DNA of 40,912 nucleotides, taken from the NCBI GenBank assembly GCA_016869875.1, contig VGDE01000009.1, forward strand, positions 1 to 40,912, in the 5' to 3' direction. This document shows, piece by piece, positions 19,807-29,384 of this stretch; position 1 is the first letter of the stretch; every line of letters begins with the position of its first letter. Origin of the DNA: Alphaproteobacteria bacterium (lineage in GTDB: Bacteria > Pseudomonadota > Alphaproteobacteria > Rhodobacterales > Rhodobacteraceae). Position numbers and translations under genes: made by a program. The notes below the pieces were generated by a model that saw nothing but the letters and a program-made list of their open reading frames with translations, was not told the origin of the DNA and ran no database searches.

Positions 19807-22551
19807 TTAGCTGACCGTCAGCACCAGCTTGCCGCCCGTCACGGTCACACCTGCGGGCAGGGATGCGCCGTTATTGACCACGGTGACGCCCGGTCCAGTT
19901 AGGTCGTAGGTGCCCGAGGGCAGGCCTGCGGGGACCACGATCCGGGCGGTGGGTGCCAGCGTCAGGGTCGCGGCCACGGTCGGCTCGGCCAGCCCGTCGC
20001 CCACGGCACCAGAGCGGAAGCACCGGAGCGCGGACAGGCCGAACGTGCCGACCGCCGTCAGAGTCAGGGTGGTAGGGTCATCGGTCCCATCTCCGTTCCG
20101 CTTCGGGGCCACGGTGATCACGTCACCGACAACGGGCGTCCCGGTCACATCATCCAGCCAGATGTTGTAGCGGGTGCCGCGCGAAGTCGTCCGCTCGACC
20201 GCCGCCACGCGGGCGGTGAAGCCGCTGATGCTGCCCGTGACCATATTGCCGATATGCTTATAGACATAGCGGATCGGCCCCATCGAAGCGGGATCCACGG
20301 ACACCATGACGCCGCGCCGGAACTCCAGCGTGCCCGCAATGTCCAAGGTCGCGGTTCCGGTGCCGTCCCAGCCGACCCGCGCCCGCTGGCCGGACAGGAC
20401 CAGCGACCGGCCCGCAGGAACCGTGCAGTCCGGTCCTAGCAGCACCTGGGTTTGACCACCCGCCCGCAGGTCCAGGTTCGTAACTTCGCCCGTCAGCGCC
20501 AGTCGACCGCTGATGGCATTGACGGCCAGGGGCTGCGCTGCCGTTCCGATCCAGACTTGCCCGGACTGCCGGATTTGCAGATCAAATGCATCCAGCAGAG
20601 TACCAACCGTCAGCTTACCCGAGGATGCGTCCAAAAACGCCCCATTGCTTTCCATGGCGGCAATGCTGGCGTTGGTCAGGCCGAAGCGGACAAAGTTGCC
20701 GGACAAGTCCACCCTATCTGCGGCGTTGGTTCCCGGCAGGTCTTTCGTGGACCAGTTGTAGCGGTTGTCCCAGCGGAAGCCGTCGAAATCGGGATCGGGC
20801 ACAAAGGTCAGATCGGCGGGCGCGGTGCGCTGCGGGATCGGGCGCCCGAAGCGGCTCTTGGTCCATCGGACGCCTTCGCGCACGATGGGGCCGATGTCGG
20901 GGGCAGCAGCCGTATCCGCTACGAACTCGGGGATCGTGCGGAAGGTCGTCCCTGCCTTCATCCCGGCAAAGCGCTGGATTGTGGTCTGGTTCAGAACGGC
21001 AGGATCAAGACCATCCACGTTCAGGTTCTGAGAGGAAAACCGCCACGACTGCGTGTCGTTCACCAGCTTGACCGAATTAGACACGCCAGTAACAGCGTCC
21101 CAGTTATCGGGCTTGGCTGCGATCTCGGCAGCATCATCAGGATTGGCCTTGTGGGCAACGATGTTGCCTTTCATCGCCGACAAGGGGCCGTTGACATCAT
21201 AGCCCCAGTTGTAGCCCCCTTCGGAATATGCGACTCTCTTGTAACCTGCTGAGAAGGCCACGTTGTCCAGGACGTTGTTGAACTGTTTGTTGCCTGAGAA
21301 GCTGTTGACGGCGGCGGCAAGGTTGTTGTCCACGAACAGGTTGCCTTCCAGATGCACCCCCGCGCGTAGTTGGACGCCGCAGGACGAGGCCCGCGACAGC
21401 AAGTTGTTGCGGATGGTTACATCTAAAGTCCATTCGCTAAAGTAGATGGCGTGGGAAAACATCGACGTGGGCATTGGCTTGGTAGCGTCGCCGTTGTAGT
21501 CGTAACCGTCCGCCCAACCCGAATGGTCGATCACGCAGGAGTCAACCACGATCCCTTCGGTGCTGGCGTAGATGCCCGGCAGATGGTTGCCGTTGGCCAC
21601 CCACTTGCCGTCGCTGCTGATCTGCTTGGGCGCGTCATACCATGCCTTCAGGATAGTCGTCTCGCGCACCGTCACCATCCAGTTGTTCGACAGCTCCATG
21701 GCTAGGCCGATATCGACATGGTCATATGCCTGGCAGAAGGTGTACCACTGGTTCATCTTCTCGCGGTTGGTCGCCACATCCTGAAAGACGCAGTAGGGCG
21801 AGGCCAGGAAGTTGTTCACCAGCCGGATAACCGGATCGGCGCCCACGCCCCAGGCTCCGATCCGCATGGGATGGATCTCGTCCTCGCCACAAAACCCGCC
21901 CCAACCGAAGGACGTGAAGTCCTGACCACGCTCCAGAAGATGATGGTCGGACCGGCCTGCGACGTTATCCGCCTTGATGGTCGAACCCACCAGACTGAAC
22001 AGGTCGGCATGGATCGCCGTCTGCGGCGTGCCGCCGTATTGCGGGCGGGCCAGCAGCCAGTCTCCGGTAACGGTTGCCTCCGTAACGCCTGCTGCGGCGG
22101 CGATCTGGGCTTTGGTCATGGCAGAGGCCGATTTACCCCAATGCCACTTCCGGTGCCGCTGCCCCGGCTCGCAGATGAAGCGGTTGTTGCCGTCCACCGG
22201 CAGCCAGTAGCCCTCGCCCGAGGGGTGGCCGCGCTTCTGGGCGGCGGCGGACACATGGACCACAGCCGACTGCGCTCCTGGCAGATCACCCGTTACGGTC
22301 TGGGCATCAACGATGTCGAAAAGAGCAAGGGAGGTCTTTCCATCGGGCCGAGGCGCCACGCGTCCAGCGGAGGGATCGGTCACGGTGCCGTCCAGCACAC
22401 TGACTCGCTGCGCCAGCGCGGTCATCTCGACGGTTTCCGGCACCACACCATAGTCGGTGATCGTCACGGTGGGTTGCGGGACGCCGCCCACGATCAGACG
22501 CGCCTCGAAGGTCTGGCCCTCAAGGCCGGGGGATTTGATGTTGACGGCCAT
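19807..22551 (-). CDS. Beta-helix tailspike protein
   Basis: A 914-residue protein. Residues 1-120 look like an N-terminal attachment domain with short beta repeats. About residues 170-520 have the turn pattern of a right-handed parallel beta-helix: repeated short strands with Asn/Gly turns (ITIRNNLLSRASSCGVQLRA, HLEGNLFVDNNLAAAVNSF, IVVDSCVIDHSGW). Residues 600-914 are beta-rich with Gly/Thr repeats. Phage beta-helix tailspikes bind and often cut surface polysaccharide. Several Asp/Glu in the helix could form an active site, but none can be picked by eye. It is the last gene of the tail block. Confidence 0.8.
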   Translation of the reverse strand: MAVNIKSPGLEGQTFEARLIVGGVPQPTVTITDYGVVPETVEMTALAQRVSVLDGTVTDPSAGRVAPRPDGKTSLALFDIVDAQTVTGDLPGAQSAVVHVSAAAQKRGHPSGEGYWLPVDGNNRFICEPGQRHRKWHWGKSASAMTKAQIAAAAGVTEATVTGDWLLARPQYGGTPQTAIHADLFSLVGSTIKADNVAGRSDHHLLERGQDFTSFGWGGFCGEDEIHPMRIGAWGVGADPVIRLVNNFLASPYCVFQDVATNREKMNQWYTFCQAYDHVDIGLAMELSNNWMVTVRETTILKAWYDAPKQISSDGKWVANGNHLPGIYASTEGIVVDSCVIDHSGWADGYDYNGDATKPMPTSMFSHAIYFSEWTLDVTIRNNLLSRASSCGVQLRAGVHLEGNLFVDNNLAAAVNSFSGNKQFNNVLDNVAFSAGYKRVAYSEGGYNWGYDVNGPLSAMKGNIVAHKANPDDAAEIAAKPDNWDAVTGVSNSVKLVNDTQSWRFSSQNLNVDGLDPAVLNQTTIQRFAGMKAGTTFRTIPEFVADTAAAPDIGPIVREGVRWTKSRFGRPIPQRTAPADLTFVPDPDFDGFRWDNRYNWSTKDLPGTNAADRVDLSGNFVRFGLTNASIAAMESNGAFLDASSGKLTVGTLLDAFDLQIRQSGQVWIGTAAQPLAVNAISGRLALTGEVTNLDLRAGGQTQVLLGPDCTVPAGRSLVLSGQRARVGWDGTGTATLDIAGTLEFRRGVMVSVDPASMGPIRYVYKHIGNMVTGSISGFTARVAAVERTTSRGTRYNIWLDDVTGTPVVGDVITVAPKRNGDGTDDPTTLTLTAVGTFGLSALRCFRSGAVGDGLAEPTVAATLTLAPTARIVVPAGLPSGTYDLTGPGVTVVNNGASLPAGVTVTGGKLVLTVS

Positions 22552-22553
22552 GT

Positions 22554-24737
22554 TTATGCTCCGATGCCGAATTTCGTTGTGCGGAAACCTGTGTTCGCGC
22601 CCTTGGCAATCAGGCCGCAGGCTCCACCGGACAGGGTGGTGTCAGTGCGCTGGAGCAGCAGAGCACCATTCATTTCGACGGTGATCAGACCGGCGCTGGA
22701 TCGCTTCAAATCCCAGCGGAAGGTTTCACCTACGGCCCAGACAGGCCAGTCAGTCGAAATTTTGGTCATGTCGATCAAGGTCGTAGCCGTGCCATCTGCC
22801 GCATACCGGATCAAGGAAATGCGAGTGTCTTCGACGTTCCAGTAATAGGCTCGATAGTCATTCTGCTGCATGCAAATGCCCAGACTGACATTCGGCCAGG
22901 CGTTCACACCACCTGTTCTGAGGATTTCGGCCCAGACGTGCTGCGTGGCTCCGCGATCCAGGGCACCCCGAGCATATCGGATCGGTGGGGTGCTGGCGGC
23001 ATCGGCGCTGGTAACAACTTCGCCATTGGCGTTGACTGTAAGTTTGCCAGGGTTGGTCCCGAACAGGCGCGTCCAGGTTTCGCCGCTTTCCGTGGTCGCA
23101 CCGTGCAGGTCTGCCCGAACCACATCGAAGGTATCAATGCCGGTTGCCGCTGCCGGAACCGCCGTGCCGGTCGCCGTTGCGGTGCGCTCCCCGTGCTGGT
23201 CCGATGCCACGACCTCGAAGCGCAGGGTCTTGCCCTGGTCCGCCGCTGTCAGGGTATAGGCCGTGCCCGTCGCGCCTGCGATCACCACAGGCGTCTCGCT
23301 GGCGTTGGCAGTCGTGCGCCGTGTCCAGCGATAGGTGAGGGAAACATCGTCATCCAGCGTCAGCCATAGCCCCGGATCGCCGGTCAGAACCTGCCCGACA
23401 GCGCCCGTGCCGGTCTGCGTCGGCGCGACATGGGCCACGGGGCCGGTGGTCATCTGCGAGGGGGTGACGGTGCGAGTGCCTGCGTATCGGGCGGGCTGGA
23501 TGATCTGGAAATCGAATGGCGCGCTGGCGGCGTCCACGCCCGTGATGCGCCCGGTATTGGCGCTGGTGATGACCAGGGCCGGGGGCGCGGGCTGCACGTT
23601 CCAGGTCGCGTTATACGGGCTATAACCCGCCTTGATGGCGCTGATAGCTACCGGGTCAGTCGTGAGCGGGGTGAAGTTGTAGCTGTTCGTCACACCGATG
23701 CGGGTCGCGGTCAGGACCACCCCGGATTGTGTGATCGTCACGGTGTCCGGCAGGGCGTTGAAAGCGACGATGGCTTGCTGGCCCTGGGTGATGGACGAGG
23801 TGGGGGCCGTCAGGGCGGGCTGCGTGGCAACAGCCCACGTTATCGGCGCTTCAGCTTCCATGTTGCCGGGATCGCGCGCCCGCAGCACGCCGCTGGCGGT
23901 CTGGCCCGTTACCGTCGCTGTCCCCGAGAACACGGCCCCGTTGCGGGTAATGCCGGTCGGCAGCGTGCCGGTGTAGTCAAAAAGCAGCGTGTCGCCGTCG
24001 GGGTCGCTGAAATAGGAAGCGAGGTTGGACGTGAAGGCCACGTTGGCAACCGGGGCCTGCGTGGGGATGGCCCCGGAGACGACCGGCGCCCGATTGGCGG
24101 GCGCGCCCACGACCAGCGCGAAGCTGTCGGCGGTGTCCTGCCCCGTGGCGTTGGTCGCGGTCACGGTGATCACCACATCGCGCGCAGCGACACGGCTGAT
24201 AACGAGGTTGCCGTTGCTGATGGTCACGCCCTGGTTCGCGGGAGAGACAGCATAGGTCGCAGCACCCGAGAAGTATTCAGCCAATGGCAGCGTGACGGTC
24301 CCGCCGCCGATCAGCAGCGACTGATCCGGGAACGGCTTGAGCAGCACAGGCGACGGGGCGTTGACAGTCAGGGCGAAGGTCAAGGGCGCAGATGCACCGC
24401 CGCCGTTGATACCGCGCACAGTGAAAGTCGTCGCCGTCATCGTCGCAGTTGGGTTGATCGTCAGCGTGTAGTCGCTGATTGTGACGGCAGCATTCGCCGG
24501 GCTGACCGTGTAGCTGGTCGCGCCGGTGAATTTGGTGCGCAAATCGACCGTGGCCGGGGCTGCGCCGATCTCATAGACGCGATCCGCAATCGTGCTGGTG
24601 ACGGTCGGCGCATCCGGCAGGTCGTCGCCCAGAATGACGTTGCCCTGCGCATCCAGAATGCTGACGGGCACCCCGCCGAAGTAGACTGCCGTGGCGCTTT
24701 CCAGCAGCGCGCGGCTGAACGTTCCGATGAAGGCCAT
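22554..24737 (-). CDS. Ig-like repeat tail protein with C-terminal jelly-roll
   Basis: A 727-residue protein. After residue 40 it has several Ig-like/putative cadherin-type beta domains: YTVSPANAAVTISDYTL and YAVSPANQGVTISNGNL are two homologous copies, and SYFSDPDGDTLLFDY is the He_PIG/cadherin-like pattern. Near residues 430-530 is another domain (LTGDPGLWLTLDDDVSLTY). The last 190 residues look like a LamG/jelly-roll carbohydrate-binding domain. It probably is a fibre decorating the tail tip. Start 1 nt after the upstream stop region. Confidence 0.75.
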   Translation of the reverse strand: MAFIGTFSRALLESATAVYFGGVPVSILDAQGNVILGDDLPDAPTVTSTIADRVYEIGAAPATVDLRTKFTGATSYTVSPANAAVTISDYTLTINPTATMTATTFTVRGINGGGASAPLTFALTVNAPSPVLLKPFPDQSLLIGGGTVTLPLAEYFSGAATYAVSPANQGVTISNGNLVISRVAARDVVITVTATNATGQDTADSFALVVGAPANRAPVVSGAIPTQAPVANVAFTSNLASYFSDPDGDTLLFDYTGTLPTGITRNGAVFSGTATVTGQTASGVLRARDPGNMEAEAPITWAVATQPALTAPTSSITQGQQAIVAFNALPDTVTITQSGVVLTATRIGVTNSYNFTPLTTDPVAISAIKAGYSPYNATWNVQPAPPALVITSANTGRITGVDAASAPFDFQIIQPARYAGTRTVTPSQMTTGPVAHVAPTQTGTGAVGQVLTGDPGLWLTLDDDVSLTYRWTRRTTANASETPVVIAGATGTAYTLTAADQGKTLRFEVVASDQHGERTATATGTAVPAAATGIDTFDVVRADLHGATTESGETWTRLFGTNPGKLTVNANGEVVTSADAASTPPIRYARGALDRGATQHVWAEILRTGGVNAWPNVSLGICMQQNDYRAYYWNVEDTRISLIRYAADGTATTLIDMTKISTDWPVWAVGETFRWDLKRSSAGLITVEMNGALLLQRTDTTLSGGACGLIAKGANTGFRTTKFGIGA

Positions 24738-24740
24738 GGA

Positions 24741-25196
24741 TCAAACCCCCGGCACGATGATGACAAGATCGTTGTCGCGGCGCTGGCCGGACGGCAGGGC
24801 AAGGTAGTCGGCATAGTTCAGGGCGGTGATGACCCTGACCAAGCTGTTGTCCTTGGCTGCCTTGATGTTGCCCGCGCTGGTGACTTCCAGATCGTTCAGC
24901 AGGGCGTCCACAGCCACCGGGATGAATACGCCCTTGACCTCGAACACCTTGTTCACATCCGGCCCATAGCCGGTGAATGTCCAGGTGGTTGATGCGTTGC
25001 GGCCCTCACCATTCACGGCTAGGTCAAGCGACCATTTGCCGTCCGCGCCGGTCGTGGCGCTTTCGGTGCTGGTGACGATGCGGGCGCCGTCCTCCCAGGC
25101 ATCGGTGCCGACAAGGGTTGCAACGATCTTGCCGCCCGCGACAGCGTTGCCATCGGTATCGACAAACTTTCCGCTCACTGTCGCGGTATTGGGCAT
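24741..25196 (-). CDS. Small CarboxypepD-regulatory-like tail protein
   Basis: A 151-residue protein. TATVSGKFVDTDGNAVAGGK and the later TTGADGKWSLDL have the pattern of a prealbumin-like carboxypeptidase-regulatory domain (G-x-v-xDxxGnpv-xg-xi ... G-x-w-s). The C-terminal region is helical then beta. ATG 25196 has GGAG 6 nt before it. A part of the adhesin set, perhaps linking fibres. Confidence 0.7.
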   Translation of the reverse strand: MPNTATVSGKFVDTDGNAVAGGKIVATLVGTDAWEDGARIVTSTESATTGADGKWSLDLAVNGEGRNASTTWTFTGYGPDVNKVFEVKGVFIPVAVDALLNDLEVTSAGNIKAAKDNSLVRVITALNYADYLALPSGQRRDNDLVIIVPGV

Positions 25197-25211
25197 AGTC
25201 TTCTCCACATG

Positions 25212-25231
25212 AAAAATTCGGCCTCAGCCGA
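25212..25231 (-). terminator. Candidate intrinsic terminator
   Basis: On the minus strand a 5-bp GC-rich stem (TCGGC/GCCGA, loop TGAG) is followed at once by ATTTTT. It lies between the esterase-fibre gene (ends 25259) and the next gene (starts 25196). The stem is short, so it may attenuate rather than end transcription. Confidence 0.45.
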
Positions 25232-25258
25232 TTGGGTCAGGTCAGGTTGTTGGGGGCG

Positions 25259-26806
25259 TCAGATCCAGCGGGGGTTGGGCAGGTTGAACCGGACCCCCGC
25301 CCCGGTGCCAGCGGGGTTGAAGCGCCAGATCGGGGAGAAGTAGCGGGCGTTCGCGCCGAAGCTGCGGTGATTGGTCCGCCCGTTGCCGCTATGCCCGAAT
25401 GTAGCCCAGAAGCGCGCTGTGGTGCCGGGCGCAATCGTCTGCGCGGTCATCACGTTCAGGGTGAGATAGGCCATGGCCGCGTCGTATTCGAGAACGGCGA
25501 GGCTGAAACTGCCATCATCAGTCGGATGATCATTGCGGGCCTCGATGCTCATCAGGAACTGCGCATAAGGATCAACGCGGTAGATCTTGCGCGCTGGCAA
25601 GTTCGTCGTGACGTTCTGCGGCGCGACATAGCACCAGCCAAGGGTCGCATTGTCCTCGATGGTGATGGTGGTATCGGCCAGATAGACCGGCTCTCGGCGC
25701 GAATAGGTCTTGTGGGTCTGCGCCGCGACAAGGCCAGTCGCCCAGCCAAGCCCGCCATCAACGGACAGGTCGCATGATACGGGGTCCATTTCGGCAGGCA
25801 CCTGCTCGGTGAACGCGGCATCGGCATAGCGTTTGCCAAGTGCGGTCAGATCCTCGCCGCTGAAATGCAGGTCGTCGTTGATCGTGACCGGCTGCAAGCC
25901 CGTGCTGCGGGCGATCTTGAAGCGCGGGAAGGCATCCTCTCGGGTGCCCATCTGCAAGCGCCGCAGGGCGTTGAGGTGGCGTTCCCGGTAGCGGCCATTG
26001 TTCGCCCCGACCAGCAGTTCCCCGGCGATGATCTCCGTCTTGTTGCGGACGATGCGACCGTTCAGTTCAAAGCGTTTCAGGACGGTGCGAAGTTTCTTGG
26101 CATAGACCTCGACCTGATCCTCCTTGTTCGCCTCGCCTTGGTGCCAGAGCAGGTAATCGACCGATGTGGGGGCACCGGGAACGAGAGGCAGGGCGGCGGC
26201 AAGCTGAGCCATGACGAAGGTGAACAGGTCGGCGTCCCCGGCGGGCTTGGTCCAGCCGTTGTTGGTCAGGTCGGAAGCGTTCATGAACGCTTCGATGCTG
26301 TGCGACCCAAGGGCGGCAAGGATCAGATAGACCTTCCGCCCGGTGCGGCGCTGCAATTCCTTGCAGAACTGCCACGCCGCGTTGTTCGCCCCCGCCGTGC
26401 CAATGAACGGGTTTTGCCCCGGTGTCGCCGTGACCCATGCCGTGCCATCTGCCATCGGTGCGGCTTGGCTGTTCCATGCCAGCACGGAAGGGTTGACGGT
26501 CAGATCGCCGCCGATCTGCTCGGGGATGGTGCGGAAGTTAGATTGCCCCTCTGCAAGAACCACAATCGGCGGGTTCAGCCGGGACCGAATATCAGCAGCA
26601 TCTGCCGCAACCTGCGTGGCCCATGCCTGAATATCGTCCCACAGGTCGCGGAACTCCTCCATCAGCGCCTCGGCAGCCGGGCCGTCCAGATTGGCGACCA
26701 CAGCCGCATCCCAGATGGCCGCAAGGCAGCGGTTGATTTCCGCGTCATGCCATTGCACCGTCGTCTGCCTGTTGAACACAGGCAGCCCATAGTTGGGTTT
26801 CGGCAT
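25259..26806 (-). CDS. Tail fibre with SGNH/sialate O-acetylesterase domain
   Basis: A 515-residue protein. Residues 1-78 are a helical, virion-proximal segment. From residue 80 an SGNH hydrolase of the SASA (sialate O-acetylesterase) type: VVLAEGQSN with nucleophile S89, LLWHQGEAN (221-227; oxyanion/WHQGE signature), and DDLHFS (311-316) supplying the catalytic Asp/His. The C-terminal 190 residues are a beta-rich domain, probably receptor-binding. Such tail enzymes remove O-acetyl groups from surface polysaccharides (as in the G7C-type tailspike). Substrate unknown. Confidence 0.85.
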   Translation of the reverse strand: MPKPNYGLPVFNRQTTVQWHDAEINRCLAAIWDAAVVANLDGPAAEALMEEFRDLWDDIQAWATQVAADAADIRSRLNPPIVVLAEGQSNFRTIPEQIGGDLTVNPSVLAWNSQAAPMADGTAWVTATPGQNPFIGTAGANNAAWQFCKELQRRTGRKVYLILAALGSHSIEAFMNASDLTNNGWTKPAGDADLFTFVMAQLAAALPLVPGAPTSVDYLLWHQGEANKEDQVEVYAKKLRTVLKRFELNGRIVRNKTEIIAGELLVGANNGRYRERHLNALRRLQMGTREDAFPRFKIARSTGLQPVTINDDLHFSGEDLTALGKRYADAAFTEQVPAEMDPVSCDLSVDGGLGWATGLVAAQTHKTYSRREPVYLADTTITIEDNATLGWCYVAPQNVTTNLPARKIYRVDPYAQFLMSIEARNDHPTDDGSFSLAVLEYDAAMAYLTLNVMTAQTIAPGTTARFWATFGHSGNGRTNHRSFGANARYFSPIWRFNPAGTGAGVRFNLPNPRWI

Positions 26807-26818
26807 CTGTCTCTCCTA

Positions 26819-28990
26819 TTAGGTGGTGGTGGCGCTGATCGAGGCGCTGAACGGCGACGGCTGGCCGTTCCGGTCAATGGATCGCGCGAAATAGTAGCGG
26901 GTCTGGCCCGCCCCCAGGCCGGTGTGGACTTCGGTGACGGCACTGTTCGGGGCACCATAGACCGGGCCAGCCATCAGGGCGGCGGCGGTGCTGTTGTTCG
27001 TGGCGGATTGCCAGATTTCCATGGCCCGATAATCCGGGTCGTTCGGCGCGCGGAAGGTCACGGCGATCTGCCCTGCCCCGCCGACCGCGCTGACGGGCGT
27101 AGGTGCCGGGGCGAGATAGCCGCCAGCCGATGCGGTGATCAGGGCAGACTCAACCCATTTTGACGCCGTGCCCGGCCCCAAGGTCCGCATCCGAACGCGA
27201 TACGGCTGCCCGACCACGACCGGGGCGACATAGCCGAACACGTCGCCGTCCGCGTCAAGGATCTTGCCGTCGATGGTTCCGCCTGCCTGCCACGGTTCCC
27301 CTTGGCGCTGGTATTGCCATTCGTAGCTAATCGCACTGGCCGAAGGAGACGGGTCAGCCTCGAACCGGATGCGGGGAATGGACGTGTCCCCGCTGGTTAG
27401 GACCGTGCTGGCATCGCTTATCCCCGTGACCGCACCGGGGGGCTGCAATCCCTTGATGGTCGGGTCGAAGTCCTCAAGGGTGATGTCCTGCTCGTCCGTC
27501 TCCGGGTTCCAGGCATAGATGGCCGGGCTTTCCTCGCGCAGCATGGCCGGGCAGCGCATGGCAACCCCGTCCTGCCCCACGGGATCGAAGCCGGGATGGA
27601 TGCTCTCGACCTTGTATGTTCCGTTCCGCCGCGTGTAGGGCGCGGGTAGTTGCAGCGACATGACTGACGCCGCCACCAGATCGAAAGCATCGCCCGGTAG
27701 AACCCCGGACCAGGACCGTTGCATCCGCGTCCTGCGGCCCATGATCGCCGCGACGTATTGCGCCTGCCGGTGATCGGTTACAAAGCCCAGGTCGTATTGA
27801 CCGAGCCGGGGCAAGCCACCGTCCTCTTGCTGCGCCCCGTCCAGGACATAGACCGGCGTGGTCGCATCCTCATACATGCGCTCGGGTGACGTGTAGGTGG
27901 CCGTCACCTCCGTCACCAGTTCACCCAAGGGCCGATTGCGGTTGAACGTCATCGGCTGATCGTCCAGCACGTCGGAAACCGTCATCACCGGCTCTTGCCA
28001 GACTGCCGGGACAAGCCCCAGCCTGCCGCCAACCCGGATGATCTCGGACGCCCCCGCTTCGACCAGCGGGATGATCGTATCCTCCAGTTCCTGCCCCTGG
28101 CTGAACACCAGGACGCCATTTGTCTCGAAGCGCGGGATCGTTCCGCCACCCTTCACCGGGAACGGCACATCCGCCTCATCGGCAGCCCATGCGAAGGTTT
28201 CCAGCCACAGGTTGCGGTCGTCATAGGGCCGCAAGGGGTTCTTGCGCAGGGCGTCCAGCACACACAGCGCCTGATTGGCCGACCATGCCGCAGGGGCGGA
28301 GGGGTTGCGCGGATCGCGGACCAGCGACCAGCGACCGTCCACCATCACCTCGGGCGGGGTGGCGGGCCAGCGTTCCTGCCGGTCGTCGTTGTCGCCAACG
28401 TCCGCCCTTAGCCACAGAACCGTGCGCCCGCGCCAGCCGTCCGTGGCCTTGAAGATATCCCCGGCCTCCGAGAGGAACTGCGCGGGGGGCGAAACCTGAT
28501 CCCCGCGCCCGATCCAGTAGCGGGTGTGGTTCTCGAAGGGATCGTTGGTCGCTTTCGCGCCGTTGCCCGCGAAGTCGTAGGGATTGCCGGTCGCCTCGAC
28601 CTTGCGCTTGTCCAGATAGAGCGTGAACGGCCCCGCGCTCGGGCGGCTGTTCAGGATGAAGCAGCCATATAGGATCCTGCCCTTGACCCTGACTGGCGCG
28701 GGAGTTCCGGGTGCCCAGCATTTCCCATACACGAACCGATAGGCAGGCAGGCTTGTCGGCTGGTGCAGTTCGCGGATTACGTCCTGCTGGCGCGGGCTTT
28801 TCCGGGTTAGCGCCCCGACCGCGAGGTTCAGAATGACGGATGCGCCGATCTTGACCGCAGCCGCCGCCAGAGGCGACAGGGACGCGACCCACGCAGACAC
28901 GGCCTGCACCGCTGCCACGACAGGCCCGGCATCAGCGGGACCGCCCAAGCAGACAAGCGCCGTGGTCGCCAGCAAAAGTTTACGCAGCAC
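26819..28990 (-). CDS. Tail tip / host specificity protein (gpJ- and GTA-like)
   Basis: A 723-residue protein. The N-terminus (LLLATTALVCLGGPADAG) looks like a Sec signal peptide, followed by a second hydrophobic stretch (residues about 25-60). Then RKSPRQQDVIRELHQPTSLP and RFVYGKCWAPGTP, typical of phage tail tip proteins; the middle (SQGQELEDTIIPLVEAGASE) is of the phage-tail_3/GTA type. The last 200 residues contain fibronectin-III-like domains (about 520-615 and 620-723; DYRAMEIWQSAT, RYYFARSIDRNGQPS). It should form the central tip of the tail. Confidence 0.82.
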   Translation of the reverse strand: MLRKLLLATTALVCLGGPADAGPVVAAVQAVSAWVASLSPLAAAAVKIGASVILNLAVGALTRKSPRQQDVIRELHQPTSLPAYRFVYGKCWAPGTPAPVRVKGRILYGCFILNSRPSAGPFTLYLDKRKVEATGNPYDFAGNGAKATNDPFENHTRYWIGRGDQVSPPAQFLSEAGDIFKATDGWRGRTVLWLRADVGDNDDRQERWPATPPEVMVDGRWSLVRDPRNPSAPAAWSANQALCVLDALRKNPLRPYDDRNLWLETFAWAADEADVPFPVKGGGTIPRFETNGVLVFSQGQELEDTIIPLVEAGASEIIRVGGRLGLVPAVWQEPVMTVSDVLDDQPMTFNRNRPLGELVTEVTATYTSPERMYEDATTPVYVLDGAQQEDGGLPRLGQYDLGFVTDHRQAQYVAAIMGRRTRMQRSWSGVLPGDAFDLVAASVMSLQLPAPYTRRNGTYKVESIHPGFDPVGQDGVAMRCPAMLREESPAIYAWNPETDEQDITLEDFDPTIKGLQPPGAVTGISDASTVLTSGDTSIPRIRFEADPSPSASAISYEWQYQRQGEPWQAGGTIDGKILDADGDVFGYVAPVVVGQPYRVRMRTLGPGTASKWVESALITASAGGYLAPAPTPVSAVGGAGQIAVTFRAPNDPDYRAMEIWQSATNNSTAAALMAGPVYGAPNSAVTEVHTGLGAGQTRYYFARSIDRNGQPSPFSASISATTT

Positions 28991-29384
28991 GCCAAGACCT
29001 TTCGGCTCCGGGCAGGACCGTATACCCCATCTCGCTCTTTCCCGCCCATTGGCCCGGCTGAATGCAGATCAGCATCGCCCGCCCGTCCGGTCCGCCCGCG
29101 TTGCCGGGCGCCGACAAACCAATCTCGCCCGGCTGCCCGGTTCCCACCTTGAGGCAAGCAATCCGCGCCATGGCCTCGGCCATTTCGGGAAAGCCGCCCC
29201 AGTCACGGATCAGGCGATAAGCGCCCATGGCGTCGTCATACATGCCCCGCACGGGGGCCATGGGGTCAATGCCGTGCAAAGCAGCGAACACGTCCGAAGC
29301 AGAGGCGCAGCAGTCAGCGACGCCCCATTGCCAGCGTGCCGACATGACACGCTCGACTTCTTCCAGCACCTGATCGGGCGTCAT
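28980..29384 (-). CDS. DUF6950 / NlpC-P60-like tail protein
   Basis: A 134-residue protein with RWQWGVADCCASASDVFAA (residues about 17-35), GIDPMAPVRGMYDDAMGAYR and GGFPEMAEAMA. This is the DUF6950 pattern, related to NlpC/P60 papain-like proteases, with C25/C26 as possible nucleophile. It stands where lambda gpK and GTA peptidase stand. Possible role: local cell wall opening at entry. Confidence 0.72.
   Translation of the reverse strand: MTPDQVLEEVERVMSARWQWGVADCCASASDVFAALHGIDPMAPVRGMYDDAMGAYRLIRDWGGFPEMAEAMARIACLKVGTGQPGEIGLSAPGNAGGPDGRAMLICIQPGQWAGKSEMGYTVLPGAERSWRAA

Noticed and set aside
21718..24992. Long plus-strand frames over tailspike and Ig-like genes
   Set aside because: Antisense shadows; Arg/Gly-rich composition, no ribosome sites, no motifs.
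25865..27163. 432-residue plus-strand frame
   Set aside because: Antisense to the esterase fibre and the tail tip gene; no motif and no context.
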